The position numbers and the translations under genes were made by a program. Source: Alistipes ihumii AP11 (GTDB taxonomy: Bacteria > Bacteroidota > Bacteroidia > Bacteroidales > Rikenellaceae). Taken from it: a DNA stretch of 64,000 bases. Position 1 is the stretch's first letter. Each line of letters starts with the position of its first letter. Positions 18,454 through 28,110 of this stretch are shown in pieces. The stretch is taken from positions 1,240,001-1,304,000 of the forward strand of contig NZ_CP102294.1 in NCBI RefSeq assembly GCF_025144665.1. Reading direction: 5' to 3'. The notes beneath the pieces were generated by a model that was given only the letters and a program-made list of their open reading frames with translations, had not been told where the DNA came from and made no database searches.

Positions 18454-19473
18454 ATGGGTTTATTCTCTCTGACACAGGAGTTGGCCATCGACCTCGGCAC
18501 AGCCAACACGATCATAATCAACAACGGCAAGATCGTCGTCGACGAGCCGTCGATCGTCGCGCTCGACCAGCATACCGGCAAGCCGATGGCCATCGGCAAG
18601 AAAGCCCGCCAGATGCACGGCAAGACGCATCAGAACATCAAGACGATCCGCCCGCTGAAGGACGGCGTGATCGCCGACTTCAACGCGGCCGAAATCATGC
18701 TGCGCGGACTGATCAAGATGGTCAAGACCAACGGGCGGCTGTTCAGCCCGTCGCTGAAGATGGTCATCTGCATCCCCTCCGGCTCGACGAACGTCGAAAT
18801 CCGCGCCGTGCGCGACTCGGCCGAGCACGCCGGAGGCCGAGAAGTATACATGATCTACGAGCCGATGGCCGCCGCGCTCGGAGCGGGGCTCGACGTCGAG
18901 GCTCCGGAAGGCAACATGGTCGTCGACATCGGAGGCGGTACGACCGAAATCGCCTGTATCTCGCTCGGAGGGATCGTCTGCAGCGAGAGCATCAACGTCG
19001 CGGGCGACGTGTTCACCGAGGATATCCAGACCTACATCCGCCAGCAGCACAACATGCGCATCGGCGAGCGTACAGCCGAGGATATCAAGATCGCCGTCGG
19101 CGCCGCGCTGCCCGAACTGGTCGAGGAGCCCGAGGACTTCGTCGTGACGGGCCCGAACATCCTCACCTCGCTGCCGTCGGTGCTGACCGTCTCGTACAAC
19201 GAGATCGCCTACGCGCTCGAGAAGTCGCTCGTCAAGATCGACGCGGCGATCATGAAGGTGCTCGAGATGGTCCCGCCCGAGCTGTACGCCGACATCGCCC
19301 GCAACGGCATCTATCTGGCCGGAGGCGGCGCGCTGCTCAAGGGGCTCGACCGCCGTCTGTCGGAAAAGACCAACATTCCGTTCCACATCGCCGAAGACCC
19401 GCTGCGGGCCGTCGCGCGCGGAACGGGCATCGCGCTGAAAAATATCGGCCGCTTCTCGTTCCTGATGAGATAG
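18454..19473 (+). CDS. mreB: Rod shape-determining protein MreB
   Basis: A 339-residue bacterial actin that forms membrane-bound filaments guiding lateral cell-wall synthesis. The phosphate-1 loop AIDLGTANT (about 11-19), phosphate-2 region MVVDIGGGTTEIA and adenosine segment IYLAGGGALLKGLD are intact. An N-terminal MGLFSLTQE fits the usual membrane-associating start. It heads mreB-mreC-mreD-mrdA-rodA, all on the plus strand, the standard elongasome gene order. Confidence 0.98.
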   Translation: MGLFSLTQELAIDLGTANTIIINNGKIVVDEPSIVALDQHTGKPMAIGKKARQMHGKTHQNIKTIRPLKDGVIADFNAAEIMLRGLIKMVKTNGRLFSPSLKMVICIPSGSTNVEIRAVRDSAEHAGGREVYMIYEPMAAALGAGLDVEAPEGNMVVDIGGGTTEIACISLGGIVCSESINVAGDVFTEDIQTYIRQQHNMRIGERTAEDIKIAVGAALPELVEEPEDFVVTGPNILTSLPSVLTVSYNEIAYALEKSLVKIDAAIMKVLEMVPPELYADIARNGIYLAGGGALLKGLDRRLSEKTNIPFHIAEDPLRAVARGTGIALKNIGRFSFLMR

Positions 19474-19495
19474 ACGGCCGTCCGAGAAACATGGA

Positions 19496-20353
19496 ATGAT
19501 CAAGTTCTTCCTGTTCATAAAAAAGATTCACTTCGTTCTCGCGTTCGTCGTGCTCGAGGCGTTCGCGCTGCACTACTACGCCAACAGCACGAGCTACACG
19601 AAAGCCAAGCTGATCACCGCCTCCAACTACGTGGTGGGCGGCATTTACTCTCAACTGTCGGGCATCGGCAGCTATTTCCGCCTCAAAAGGGAAAACGCCG
19701 CGCTGAACGCCGAACTGGCCGCACTGCGCAACCGGCTCGACGGACTGCTTCCGTCCACGGCGCGCGATTCCGTGCTGAGCCCCGCCGACTCCGCCGCGCT
19801 GACGGATACGGCCGGGAGACGGAAATACGAATACTATCCGGCGAAGGTCGTCAACAACTCGATCACGCGGCAGGAAAACTACATCACGATCGACCGGGGC
19901 GCCGACGACGGCATGCGGCCCGACATGGCGCTCGTCGCCGAAGGTGGGATCGCAGGATATATCGTAGGATGCTCCGACCGTTTCTCGGTCTGCCTGTCGG
20001 TGCTGAACCGCAATTTCAGGACCAGCGGAAAGATCAAGGGCGGCGACTATTTCGGCTCGGTCTATTGGGACGGAACGAGCTACCGGCATCTGACGCTTTC
20101 GGAAATTCCGAAATATGCGCAGATTCATGCGGGCGACACGATCGTCACGACGGCCCACTCGTCGATTTTCCCGCCCGATCTGACGATCGGCACGGTCGAG
20201 AGTTTCGAGCTGAACAATGCGACCTACTACGACGTGAAAGTGAGGCTGCACACCGACATCGCGGCGCTGAACAACGTATTGGCCGTGCGTTATATCGACG
20301 CCGACGAGCGCGGAGCTTTGGAGCAGAGCGTCGTCGCGCCGGAGGCCGAATAG
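19496..20353 (+). CDS. mreC: Rod shape-determining protein MreC
   Basis: A 285-residue bitopic membrane protein that links MreB, MreD and PBP2/RodA. One N-terminal membrane helix (about 10-30, HFVLAFVVLEAFALHYY) is followed by a short coiled coil (FRLKRENAALNAELAALRNRLDG, about 61-83) and the beta-rich periplasmic part with YITIDRGADDGMRPDMALVAEGGIAG, characteristic of MreC. The C-terminus is acidic. It lies 22 bases after mreB; an unusual 325-base gap separates it from mreD. Confidence 0.96.
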   Translation: MIKFFLFIKKIHFVLAFVVLEAFALHYYANSTSYTKAKLITASNYVVGGIYSQLSGIGSYFRLKRENAALNAELAALRNRLDGLLPSTARDSVLSPADSAALTDTAGRRKYEYYPAKVVNNSITRQENYITIDRGADDGMRPDMALVAEGGIAGYIVGCSDRFSVCLSVLNRNFRTSGKIKGGDYFGSVYWDGTSYRHLTLSEIPKYAQIHAGDTIVTTAHSSIFPPDLTIGTVESFELNNATYYDVKVRLHTDIAALNNVLAVRYIDADERGALEQSVVAPEAE

Positions 20354-20678
20354 GAACGAACGAAAGCCGTTCCGTTCCCCTCTCCGTTCGCTCACTCTGG
20401 CAAGCGGCTTTCCCGGAAGCAACAAGCCCGGGGCGGGGAAAAGATACCGGGAAGCGTCGCGGCGGAACCTCGCCCGACCGCAACGGGCCGGAATGCAAGG
20501 GTGTCTTCCGGACGAGAAAACGACGGCGGGAAACAGACGCAAAGCCGAAACCGGCAAGCGGGCAAACATACACCGGCCTCAAGCGGTCCCGAGTCTCGCG
20601 TCATCGAGCGTCGGGAAAAACACGGAAGCCGGACGAACCGGCGCGCAAGCGCAACTTTTATAAAAACGCAACGAAGCC
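20354..20678. other. Spacer within the mre cluster
   Basis: These 325 bases split mreC from mreD. No gene, exact TAnnTTTG promoter or terminator is seen. The length is odd for an operon whose other gaps are 22 bases, 3 bases or overlaps. Confidence 0.4.
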
Positions 20679-21194
20679 ATGCACCGCACGCTGCAATACG
20701 CGATTCTTTTCATCGTAATGGTGATCCTGCAGATCTTCCTGTTCAGCCGGATCGGTATCAGCGTGTACGTCCATCCGCTGGTCTGCATCGCGTTCATCGT
20801 CCTGCTGCCGATGGAGATCGCTCCGTTGGCGCTGCTCGGACTGGGGCTGCTGCTGGGCGTCACGTTGGACTTTTTCATGGCCACGGCGGGCATCCATACG
20901 GTCGCGGCGCTGTTGGCCGCTTTCTGCCGCCCGGCACTGCTGAACGTGCTCGTAGGTAAAGACGAAGTCAAGGACGGGGGCGTGCCGAACGTCAACCGGA
21001 TCGGCGCCAAGAAGTTCGTCCGCTACGCATCGGCGATGATCCTCATCCACAGCACGGCCTTTTTCCTGTTGGAGGCCCTCTCGTGGAGCTTCTTCTACCG
21101 GACGGCGCTTCGCATCGCGCTGAGTTCGGCCGTCACGCTTCCGCTGGTCTATTTCTGCCAGAAGCTTTTTTCGGTCAACCGTCAAAAGATCTGA
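20679..21194 (+). CDS. mreD: Rod shape-determining protein MreD
   Basis: A 171-residue integral membrane protein, almost wholly hydrophobic with five to six helices (for example TLQYAILFIVMVILQIFLF, PLVCIAFIVLLPMEIAPLALLGLGLLLGVTLDFF). MreD genes diverge in sequence, so position carries weight: it sits between mreC and the PBP2 gene, and the LLGLGLLLGVTLDFF segment with a following small helix is typical. mrdA starts 3 bases after its stop. Confidence 0.9.
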   Translation: MHRTLQYAILFIVMVILQIFLFSRIGISVYVHPLVCIAFIVLLPMEIAPLALLGLGLLLGVTLDFFMATAGIHTVAALLAAFCRPALLNVLVGKDEVKDGGVPNVNRIGAKKFVRYASAMILIHSTAFFLLEALSWSFFYRTALRIALSSAVTLPLVYFCQKLFSVNRQKI

Positions 21195-21197
21195 GCC

Positions 21198-23024
21198 GTG
21201 GACAGTCTCAAGCGAGTCAAGACACTACAAATCAGCGTTGTCGCAGTAGCGATCGTGCTTCTGCTGAGGCTTTTCTACATTCAGGTCATCGACGACAGTT
21301 ACAAATCGAACGCGGCGAACAACGTGCTGCGCTACACGGTGCAATATCCGCCGCGAGGCGAAGTGTACGACCGCAACGGCCGCTTTCTGGTGCAGAGCAA
21401 GGAAGCCTACGATCTGATGGCCATCCCGCGCGAGATCAGACCGTTCGACACAGCGGCGATGAGCCGCATACTGGGCGTCAGCGTCGAACAGATCCGCAAG
21501 GAGCTCCGTAAAGCGAGCAACTTCTCGCGCCGGAGAGCCTCGGTCATTTTCAAACAGCTACCCAAGGAGGTCAAGCTGCGCTTCGAGGAGCACGGCTTTC
21601 CGGGTTTCTTCACCGTCTACCGCACAGTGCGCTCCTACCCGACCAAAATGGCAGGCAACCTGTTGGGCTACGTGGGCGAGGTCAACGACCGCATCCTCGA
21701 GCGCAACCCGTACTACCGCAGCGGCGACTACATCGGCATGAGCGGTATCGAGCAGGCTTACGAAGAAGTGCTTCGCGGAGAAAAGGGCGTCAAGATCGAA
21801 ATGGTCGACGTACACGGTATCCCCAAAGGCTCCTATGCGAACGGCATTTACGACACGCTGCCCTCGCCGGGCGTCGCGATCACCTGCACGATCGACGGCC
21901 GATTGCAGGCGTTCGCCGAGGAGCTGATGCAGGGCAAGGTAGGCAGCGTCGTCGCGATCGAGCCCGCTACGGGAGAAATACTGGTTATGGCCAGCAGCCC
22001 CACTTACGATCCCGACGAACTGGTCGGACGCGAGCGGGGAAACAACTACATGAAGCTGCTCGACGACCCGCGCCGGCCGCTGTTCAACCGGGCCGTCATG
22101 TCGTCCTATCCGCCCGGTTCGACGTTCAAGGTCGTGCAGGGCCTGATCGGATTGCAGGAAGGCGTGCTCGTCCCCGAGCAGACTTATCCGTGTCACGGCG
22201 GATACCCGTACGGCCGAGGCATGGCATGCCATGAGCACTACTCTCCGCTCGACCTGGAGGGAGCGATCCAAAACTCGTGCAACGCTTATTTCTGCTACGT
22301 GTTCCGCAACGTCATCGAAAACAAGAAATACGGCGACATAGACGAAGGGTTCGACCTGTGGGCGGACTACGTCCGCAGCTTCGGATACGGCCGCAAGCTC
22401 GGCTCGGACTTCACGGGCGAGCTGAACGGCAACGTGCCCGAAGCGGCTTTTTATGACAAAGCCTACCGGGGAAGGTGGAACGGACTGACCGTCATCTCGC
22501 TGTCGATCGGACAGGGCGAACTGGGCTGCACGCCGCTTCAGATGGCCAACATGGTGGCCACCGTGGCCAACCGGGGCCATTACCGTATTCCGCACGTCGT
22601 CAAGCGCATCCACGACCGGGATTCGATCGACGCGCGTTTCTACGAGGACCATTACACGAAAGTCGACGCGCGCCACTTCGACCCGATCGTCGAGGGCATG
22701 TACAAGGCCGTCAACGAAGGCGGCACGGGGCGCATCGCGATGGTGCCGGGCCTCGACATCTGCGGCAAGACCGGAACGGCGCAGAACCCGCACGGAGCGG
22801 ATCACAGCACCTTTTTCTGCTTCGCGCCCCGCAACGACCCGAAAATCGCCGTCTCGGTCTATGTCGAGAACGGCCGCTTCGGCGCGACGATCGCCGCGCC
22901 GATCGCCAGCCTGCTCACGGAACTCTATCTGACCGACACGATCACGCGGCCGGCGCTGGTCGATTACGTCAAGAACATGCAGATCGCCTATCCTTACTAT
23001 GAGAAGCAGCGAAAGGGAAAATAG
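21198..23024 (+). CDS. mrdA: Penicillin-binding protein 2 (elongasome transpeptidase)
   Basis: A 608-residue class B penicillin-binding protein, anchored by one N-terminal helix (about 10-29), that cross-links peptidoglycan during elongation. A dimerisation/pedestal domain (about 50-230) leads to the transpeptidase domain with the three active-site motifs S308-T-F-K311, S360-C-N362 and K524-T-G526. The GTG start follows mreD by 3 bases. Its end overlaps the rodA start by 26 bases, which suggests coupled translation of transpeptidase and its RodA glycosyltransferase partner. Confidence 0.97.
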   Translation: MDSLKRVKTLQISVVAVAIVLLLRLFYIQVIDDSYKSNAANNVLRYTVQYPPRGEVYDRNGRFLVQSKEAYDLMAIPREIRPFDTAAMSRILGVSVEQIRKELRKASNFSRRRASVIFKQLPKEVKLRFEEHGFPGFFTVYRTVRSYPTKMAGNLLGYVGEVNDRILERNPYYRSGDYIGMSGIEQAYEEVLRGEKGVKIEMVDVHGIPKGSYANGIYDTLPSPGVAITCTIDGRLQAFAEELMQGKVGSVVAIEPATGEILVMASSPTYDPDELVGRERGNNYMKLLDDPRRPLFNRAVMSSYPPGSTFKVVQGLIGLQEGVLVPEQTYPCHGGYPYGRGMACHEHYSPLDLEGAIQNSCNAYFCYVFRNVIENKKYGDIDEGFDLWADYVRSFGYGRKLGSDFTGELNGNVPEAAFYDKAYRGRWNGLTVISLSIGQGELGCTPLQMANMVATVANRGHYRIPHVVKRIHDRDSIDARFYEDHYTKVDARHFDPIVEGMYKAVNEGGTGRIAMVPGLDICGKTGTAQNPHGADHSTFFCFAPRNDPKIAVSVYVENGRFGATIAAPIASLLTELYLTDTITRPALVDYVKNMQIAYPYYEKQRKGK

Positions 23025-24435
23025 CCTCGCGCTCGGGCGCGTCGATTGGGTGACCGTCGCGGTATACGCGGCGCTCGTGCTGATGGGCTGGCTCAACATA
23101 TACGCCGCCGTCTACGACGATGCGCACGCGAGCATATTCGACATCGGCCAGCGCTACGGCATGCAGATGGTATGGATCGGCATCTCGGCCTTCATCGCCC
23201 TGTCGATCCTGCTGATCGACGACAAGTATTACCATGTGCTGGCTTACCCGCTCTACTGGCTGTCATTGCTGCTGCTGATCGGCGTACTGTTTTTCGGCAA
23301 AGAGGTCCACGGGGCCAAGTCGTGGATCGAGATCGGCCCGGTGGCGCTCCAGCCGACCGAGTTCGTCAAGTTCACGACGGCGCTGGCGCTGGCGCGATAC
23401 ATGAGTTCCTACACGTTCGACATACACCGGTTCGGGGATCTGCTCCGCGTAGGGGCTATCCTCGGACTGCCGGTCGCGATCGTCATGCTGCAAAACGACA
23501 CCGGATCGGCCCTCGTGTACGGCTCGTTCCTATTCATGCTTTTCCGGGAGGGATTCAACGGTTGGGTCTACGTCGCGCTGTTCCTGGTCATCTCCCTGTT
23601 CGTGCTGTCGTTCCTGCTCGAGCCCACGATGCTGCTGATCGTGCTGATTCTGGTCTGTGTCGCGGGCGAAGCGGCAACCAACGGACTGTGGCGCAGCAAG
23701 GCGATCTATCTGGCGGGACTCGCCCTCGGAGCGATCCTGATTTATGCCGGAGCTTCGCTGGCGGGAGTTCCGATCGGCTGGTACGCGGCCATCCTGTCGG
23801 CCGTCGTGCTGTCCTCCGCGGCCGTCGCCGTCTACGCCTACCGATACAAGATACGCAATACGCTGACTTTCGTACTGCTGTTTTTCGGTTCGCTCGTCTT
23901 TACCCGCACGATCGACTACGTGTTCCATAACGTGATGCAGATTCACCAGCAGAAGCGCATTCTCGACTTGCTGGGTCTCGAGTCGGACCTCAAGCACTGG
24001 GGATACAACGTGAATCAGTCGAAAATAGCTATAGGCTCGGGCGGCTTCAGCGGCAAGGGCTTTCTGGAGGGGACGCAGACTAAGTTCAATTTCGTGCCCG
24101 AGCAGAGCACCGACTTCATCTTCTGCACCGTCGGCGAGGAATGGGGCTTTCTGGGCAGCCTGACCGTCGTCGTGCTGTTCGCGATCCTGATCCTGCGTCT
24201 GATCCGCATGGGCGAGCGCCAGATGGAACCGTTCGGAAGGATCTACTGCTATTGCGTAGCGTCGATCTTCCTGTTCCACGTCGCGGTCAACATCGGCATG
24301 ACGATCGGGATCATGCCGGTGATCGGCATACCTCTGCCTTTCTTCAGCTACGGCGGCTCGTCGCTGATCGCGTTCACGGTCCTGCTGTTCGTAGCCGTCC
24401 GCCTCGACGCGGCGAAGCGGGAGCTGTCGATATGA
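22999..24435 (+). CDS. rodA: Rod shape-determining protein RodA (SEDS glycosyltransferase)
   Basis: A 478-residue polytopic membrane protein of the SEDS family, the peptidoglycan polymerase that works with PBP2. Signatures: GAKSWIEIGPVALQPTEFVKF, LQNDTGSALVYG, and the C-terminal GFLEGTQTKFNFVPEQSTDFIF/VGEEWGFLG with GIPLPFFSYGGSS. About 100 residues longer than E. coli RodA because of extra hydrophobic sequence in the middle, as usual in Bacteroidota. It overlaps mrdA by 26 bases and shares ATGA with the following NTPase frame. Confidence 0.97.
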   Translation: MRSSERENSLALGRVDWVTVAVYAALVLMGWLNIYAAVYDDAHASIFDIGQRYGMQMVWIGISAFIALSILLIDDKYYHVLAYPLYWLSLLLLIGVLFFGKEVHGAKSWIEIGPVALQPTEFVKFTTALALARYMSSYTFDIHRFGDLLRVGAILGLPVAIVMLQNDTGSALVYGSFLFMLFREGFNGWVYVALFLVISLFVLSFLLEPTMLLIVLILVCVAGEAATNGLWRSKAIYLAGLALGAILIYAGASLAGVPIGWYAAILSAVVLSSAAVAVYAYRYKIRNTLTFVLLFFGSLVFTRTIDYVFHNVMQIHQQKRILDLLGLESDLKHWGYNVNQSKIAIGSGGFSGKGFLEGTQTKFNFVPEQSTDFIFCTVGEEWGFLGSLTVVVLFAILILRLIRMGERQMEPFGRIYCYCVASIFLFHVAVNIGMTIGIMPVIGIPLPFFSYGGSSLIAFTVLLFVAVRLDAAKRELSI

Positions 24436-24997
24436 TTCACGAACACCGCAACACCCGTATGCGAAACCGAAATCTTTACGTCCTCACGGGAGGGCCCGGA
24501 GGAGGCAAGTCGACCGTGCTCGACATATTGGACGGAATGGGATACCATACGGTCCGCGAAGCGGGCAGGAAAATCATCCGCAGTCAGGCCGAAACCGGCG
24601 GGAATGCCGTTCCGTGGGCCGACACGGCCCGGTATGCCCGCCTGATGTCGCTCCAATCCCGAAAAAGCACGCGGACCTCGGCGAACCCTGCTTTTTCGAC
24701 CGGGGGATAGTCGACGTTTGGGGCTATTGCCGGCTGATCGGACTGCCGGTATTTCGGGAACTGAAAAACGCGGCCGAGAAGTGTCTATACAACGAAAGGG
24801 TTTTCCTCTTCCCCTTTTGGGAAGAAATCTATGTCAACGACTCCGAAAGGAAACAGAGCCCGGACGAAGCCCGAGAGACCTGCCGAATTCTGAAGGACAC
24901 CTATGAGAGGCTCGGCTACCGCACCATAACTGTACCTTTCCTGCCGCCCGGCGAACGGGCCCGATGGATGATCGACCGTATCGGAAAGACTCCGTAA
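24432..24997 (+). pseudogene. AAA_28-type P-loop NTPase, frameshifted
   Basis: The first frame starts at ATG 24432, overlapping the rodA stop by four bases, and encodes YVLTGGPGGGKSTVLDIL (Walker A) and EAGRKII, then runs off after 92 codons. The rest of the protein (KKHADLGEPCFFDRG, FPFWEEIYVNDSERK, RILKDTYERLGYRTITVP) continues in the -1 frame to 24997. Adding one A to the five-A run at 24662-24666 restores a single 188-residue protein with the AAA_28 ATPase layout. It is thus a real gene broken by a one-base deletion, or a sequencing error. The family's substrate is not established. Confidence 0.8.
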
Positions 24998-25103
24998 ACG
25001 AACGGTTTTCCGTCCGGACGCGGCACGAGGCTTTTTTCGATCTTTCGCTCGCGACCGTATACGCCCGTTTTTCTGAAGACGACCGTTCTTTTTTCACCTG
25101 CAC

Positions 25104-25119
25104 TATTTTTGTACCTTTG
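25104..25119 (+). promoter_or_regulatory. Tandem -7 elements upstream of the calcium ATPase
   Basis: Two adjoining exact TAnnTTTG matches, TATTTTTG (25104-25111) and TACCTTTG (25112-25119), with a T-rich -33 region. The leader to the ATG at 25256 would be about 130 bases. Confidence 0.6.
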
Positions 25120-25255
25120 CCCGGGTGCGGAAACGAAGGAAAACGGAGCTGAAATCCGTATGCCGTCCGCTCCGAATCGAACAGCTTCGGTCATAAGACC
25201 GGTCCGCACACACGGCCCGGGCCAAGCTATCGCATCATTTAAACGTAAAACAGTC

Positions 25256-27817
25256 ATGTCAAACCACCCGAAAGGGCTCACCGGAGCCGAAGTCGAGCAG
25301 AGCCGGCAACGGTACGGAGCCAACGTGCTGACCCCTCCCAAACGCAAGTCGCTGTGGAGGCTCTTTTTCGAGAAGTTCAACGATCCGGTGATCCGCATCC
25401 TGCTGGTCGCCGCCCTGCTTTCGCTCGGCATAGGATTCATCCACAACGAGTTCGCCGAGGCGATCGGCATCTTCTGCGCAATCTTCCTCGCCACGGGCGT
25501 CGCCTTCTGGTTCGAGTACGACGCGATGAAAAAATTCGACGTGCTGAACAGCACCAACGACGACACGCCGGTCAAGGTCGTCCGCGACGGCCACGTGACC
25601 GAAATACCCAAGCGCGACGTCGTAGTCGGCGACACGGTGATCCTGCAAAGCGGCGAGGAAGTACCAGCCGACGGACGACTGACGGAAGCCGTCTCGCTGA
25701 AGATCAACGAGTCGACGCTGACCGGCGAACCGCAGATCGACAAGACGACCGACCCGGCCCACTTCGATCCCGAGGCTACCTATCCGTCGGATCATGCGAT
25801 GCGCGGCACGACGGTAATCGAAGGACACGGCACGATGACGGTCACGGCCGTCGGCAACGCGACCGAGTTCGGCCACGTAGCCGAACAGGCCACGGTCGAA
25901 AGCGAGGAGCAAACCCCGCTGAACCTGCAATTGCAGAAGTTGTCGAAACTGATCGGACGGGTAGGTATCTCGCTGGCGATCGTTACGTTCGTCGCGCTGC
26001 TCGTAAAGGGCATGATCATCGGCGATCTGCTCCGCTCCGATTGGCTGACGATCGCCACCGAGGTATTGCAGTACTTCATGGTAGCCGTCACGCTGATCGT
26101 CGTGGCCGTACCCGAAGGCCTTCCGATGAGCGTCACGCTGTCGCTGGCCGTCAACATGCGCCGGATGCTGCGCACGAACAACCTGGTGCGCAAAATGCAC
26201 GCGAGCGAGACGATGGGAGCTATCACGGTCATCTGCACGGACAAGACCGGCACGCTGACGCGCAACCAGATGCGCGTCTTCGAAACGAAGCTCTACGGCG
26301 ATACGCCCGACGCGATCGTCGACGAGGGCATCGCGGCCAACTCGACGGCTTTTCTGGACGCCGACGCCCGCGTGATCGGCAACCCGACTGAGGGAGCCCT
26401 GCTGCTCTGGCTGCGCGACCGGGGCGTCGACTACGCCCCGCTGCGCGATGCGGCCCGGGTCGTCGACCAGCTCACGTTCACGACCGAGCGCAAATTCATG
26501 GCCACGCTCGTCGAATCGCCGACCGAAGGGCGCGTGCTGTATGTGAAAGGAGCGCCGGAGATCGTACTCGACCGGTGCAGCGGCTTCGGCGACAAAGAGG
26601 AAGTCGTACGACAACTGACGGCTTATCAGAACATGGCCATGCGAACGCTGGGGCTTGCCTATCGCAAAACCGAGGCCGATACTTGCGAGCAGGCGCTCTC
26701 CGAAGGCCCGCTGACCTTCATCGGCATCGCGGCCATTTCGGACCCGGTACGCGACGACGTGCCGGCAGCCGTCGGCGAATGCCTCGACGCGGGTATAGCC
26801 GTGAAGATCGTCACGGGCGACACGCCGGCCACGGCCAAGGAAATCGGACGGCAGATCGGCCTGTGGACGGCCGAGGACACCGACTACAATCATCTGACCG
26901 GCACCGAATTCGCCGCCATGAGCGACGAAGAGCTGCTCGGTCGCGTACAGGCGCTCAAGATCATGTCGCGCGCCCGGCCGCTCGACAAGCAGCGGCTTGT
27001 CCGCCTGCTTCAGCAGCGGGGCGAGGTCGTGGCCGTGACGGGCGACGGGACGAACGACGCTCCGGCGCTGAATTTCGCACAGGTCGGCCTGTCCATGGGC
27101 TCGGGCACGTCGGTTGCGAAGGAGGCGAGCGACATCACGCTGATGGACGACTCGTTCAGCAGCATCGCGACGGCCGTCATGTGGGGCCGCTCGCTGTACA
27201 AGAACATTCAGCGCTTCGTCCTGTTCCAGCTGACGATCAACTTCGTCGCAATCGTCATCGTGCTGCTCGGATCGATCTTCGGCAGCCAGCTGCCGCTGAC
27301 CGTCACGCAGATGCTGTGGGTCAACCTGATCATGGACACGTTCGCCGCGCTGGCGCTGGCTTCGCTGCCGCCGAGCCGCAGCGTCATGCGCGAAAAGCCG
27401 CGCAAGAACAGCGATTTCATCATCACGCGACCGATGATACGCTCCATTGTGGGCGTGGGCATCGTATTCGTCGCCGCGCTTCTGGGCATGCTCGCCTGGT
27501 TCGGGCAAGGCATTACGCCGTACGAGCTCTCGGTATTCTTCACCGTCTTCGTCATGCTGCAATTTTGGAACATGTTCAACGCCAAAGGCTTCGGGAGCCG
27601 ATCGACCGTATGCACCCATATGAAGGGATGCTCGGCCTTCTACGGAGTGTTGCTGCTGATCCTCGTCGGACAGATCGCGATCGTCACTTGGGGCGGCGAA
27701 GTATTCCGCACGGTTCCGATTACGCTGCGCGACTGGGCGATCATCGTCGGGGGAACCTCGCTCGTCATGTGGGCCGGCGAGCTGTCGCGCTGGATCAAGC
27801 GCCGACAACGCGCCTGA
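25256..27817 (+). CDS. Calcium-translocating P-type ATPase, PMCA type
   Basis: An 853-residue P2-type cation pump expected to export Ca2+ with ATP hydrolysis. In order: N-terminal cation-ATPase region, actuator with TLTGEP, PEGLPMSVTLSLA in helix M4, phosphorylation motif DKTGT with Asp329, nucleotide-binding KGAPE, and hinge TGDGTNDAPAL, then the C-terminal membrane helices. The frame is open to 25109, but that start lies inside the promoter, so ATG 25256 (SNHPKGLTGAEVEQS) is chosen. It is transcribed alone and followed by a strong terminator. The exact cation is inferred from the family. Confidence 0.94.
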   Translation: MSNHPKGLTGAEVEQSRQRYGANVLTPPKRKSLWRLFFEKFNDPVIRILLVAALLSLGIGFIHNEFAEAIGIFCAIFLATGVAFWFEYDAMKKFDVLNSTNDDTPVKVVRDGHVTEIPKRDVVVGDTVILQSGEEVPADGRLTEAVSLKINESTLTGEPQIDKTTDPAHFDPEATYPSDHAMRGTTVIEGHGTMTVTAVGNATEFGHVAEQATVESEEQTPLNLQLQKLSKLIGRVGISLAIVTFVALLVKGMIIGDLLRSDWLTIATEVLQYFMVAVTLIVVAVPEGLPMSVTLSLAVNMRRMLRTNNLVRKMHASETMGAITVICTDKTGTLTRNQMRVFETKLYGDTPDAIVDEGIAANSTAFLDADARVIGNPTEGALLLWLRDRGVDYAPLRDAARVVDQLTFTTERKFMATLVESPTEGRVLYVKGAPEIVLDRCSGFGDKEEVVRQLTAYQNMAMRTLGLAYRKTEADTCEQALSEGPLTFIGIAAISDPVRDDVPAAVGECLDAGIAVKIVTGDTPATAKEIGRQIGLWTAEDTDYNHLTGTEFAAMSDEELLGRVQALKIMSRARPLDKQRLVRLLQQRGEVVAVTGDGTNDAPALNFAQVGLSMGSGTSVAKEASDITLMDDSFSSIATAVMWGRSLYKNIQRFVLFQLTINFVAIVIVLLGSIFGSQLPLTVTQMLWVNLIMDTFAALALASLPPSRSVMREKPRKNSDFIITRPMIRSIVGVGIVFVAALLGMLAWFGQGITPYELSVFFTVFVMLQFWNMFNAKGFGSRSTVCTHMKGCSAFYGVLLLILVGQIAIVTWGGEVFRTVPITLRDWAIIVGGTSLVMWAGELSRWIKRRQRA

Positions 27818-27839
27818 TCCCGAGGGGCGCCGTCCTTTC

Positions 27840-27893
27840 CCGGCCCTCCGATCGTCGCCCGCATGCCGGTCCGATCGGAGGGCCGGCGCTTTT
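27840..27893 (+). terminator. Intrinsic terminator after the calcium ATPase
   Basis: A stem of about 14 bp (CGGCCCTCCGATCG at 27841-27854 against 27872-27885) with a 17-base loop, then CGCTTTTCC. It lies about 25 bases after the stop codon. Confidence 0.75.
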
Positions 27894-28096
27894 CCCGCAA
27901 AGCGGTACGCCGGCATTCAAGGAAAGAGACGGCGACACATCGGCCGACCATTTTGTCCATGTTTCTAATCCATGAAAAGCGCCGGAAACGAGCGAAAAAA
28001 CGGGACAAAATCATGAAACGTATTGATAAGACAACCGACCGAAAGGTTTTACTGCAAATAATCTCTGTCAATATATTCCGATGAACATTTTTTTAC
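27894..28096. other. AT-richer non-coding stretch
   Basis: About 200 bases with no supported gene between the calcium ATPase terminator and the orphan promoter at 28097. Composition shifts to AT here relative to neighbouring genes. Confidence 0.4.
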
Positions 28097-28104
28097 TATA
28101 TTTG
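28097..28104 (+). promoter_or_regulatory. Orphan Bacteroidota -7 element
   Basis: TATATTTG (exact TAnnTTTG) on the plus strand with no supported plus-strand gene downstream; the next gene is convergent. The -33 region is not conserved. It may drive the candidate small RNA that follows. Confidence 0.45.
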
Positions 28105-28110
28105 TTTCAG

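Noticed and set aside
24655-24670. Programmed -1 frameshifting in the rodA-linked NTPase
   Set aside because: The tract reads A AAA AGC in the zero frame; the A-site tRNA would pair poorly after slipping, and no stimulatory stem is obvious. A one-base deletion or read error is simpler.
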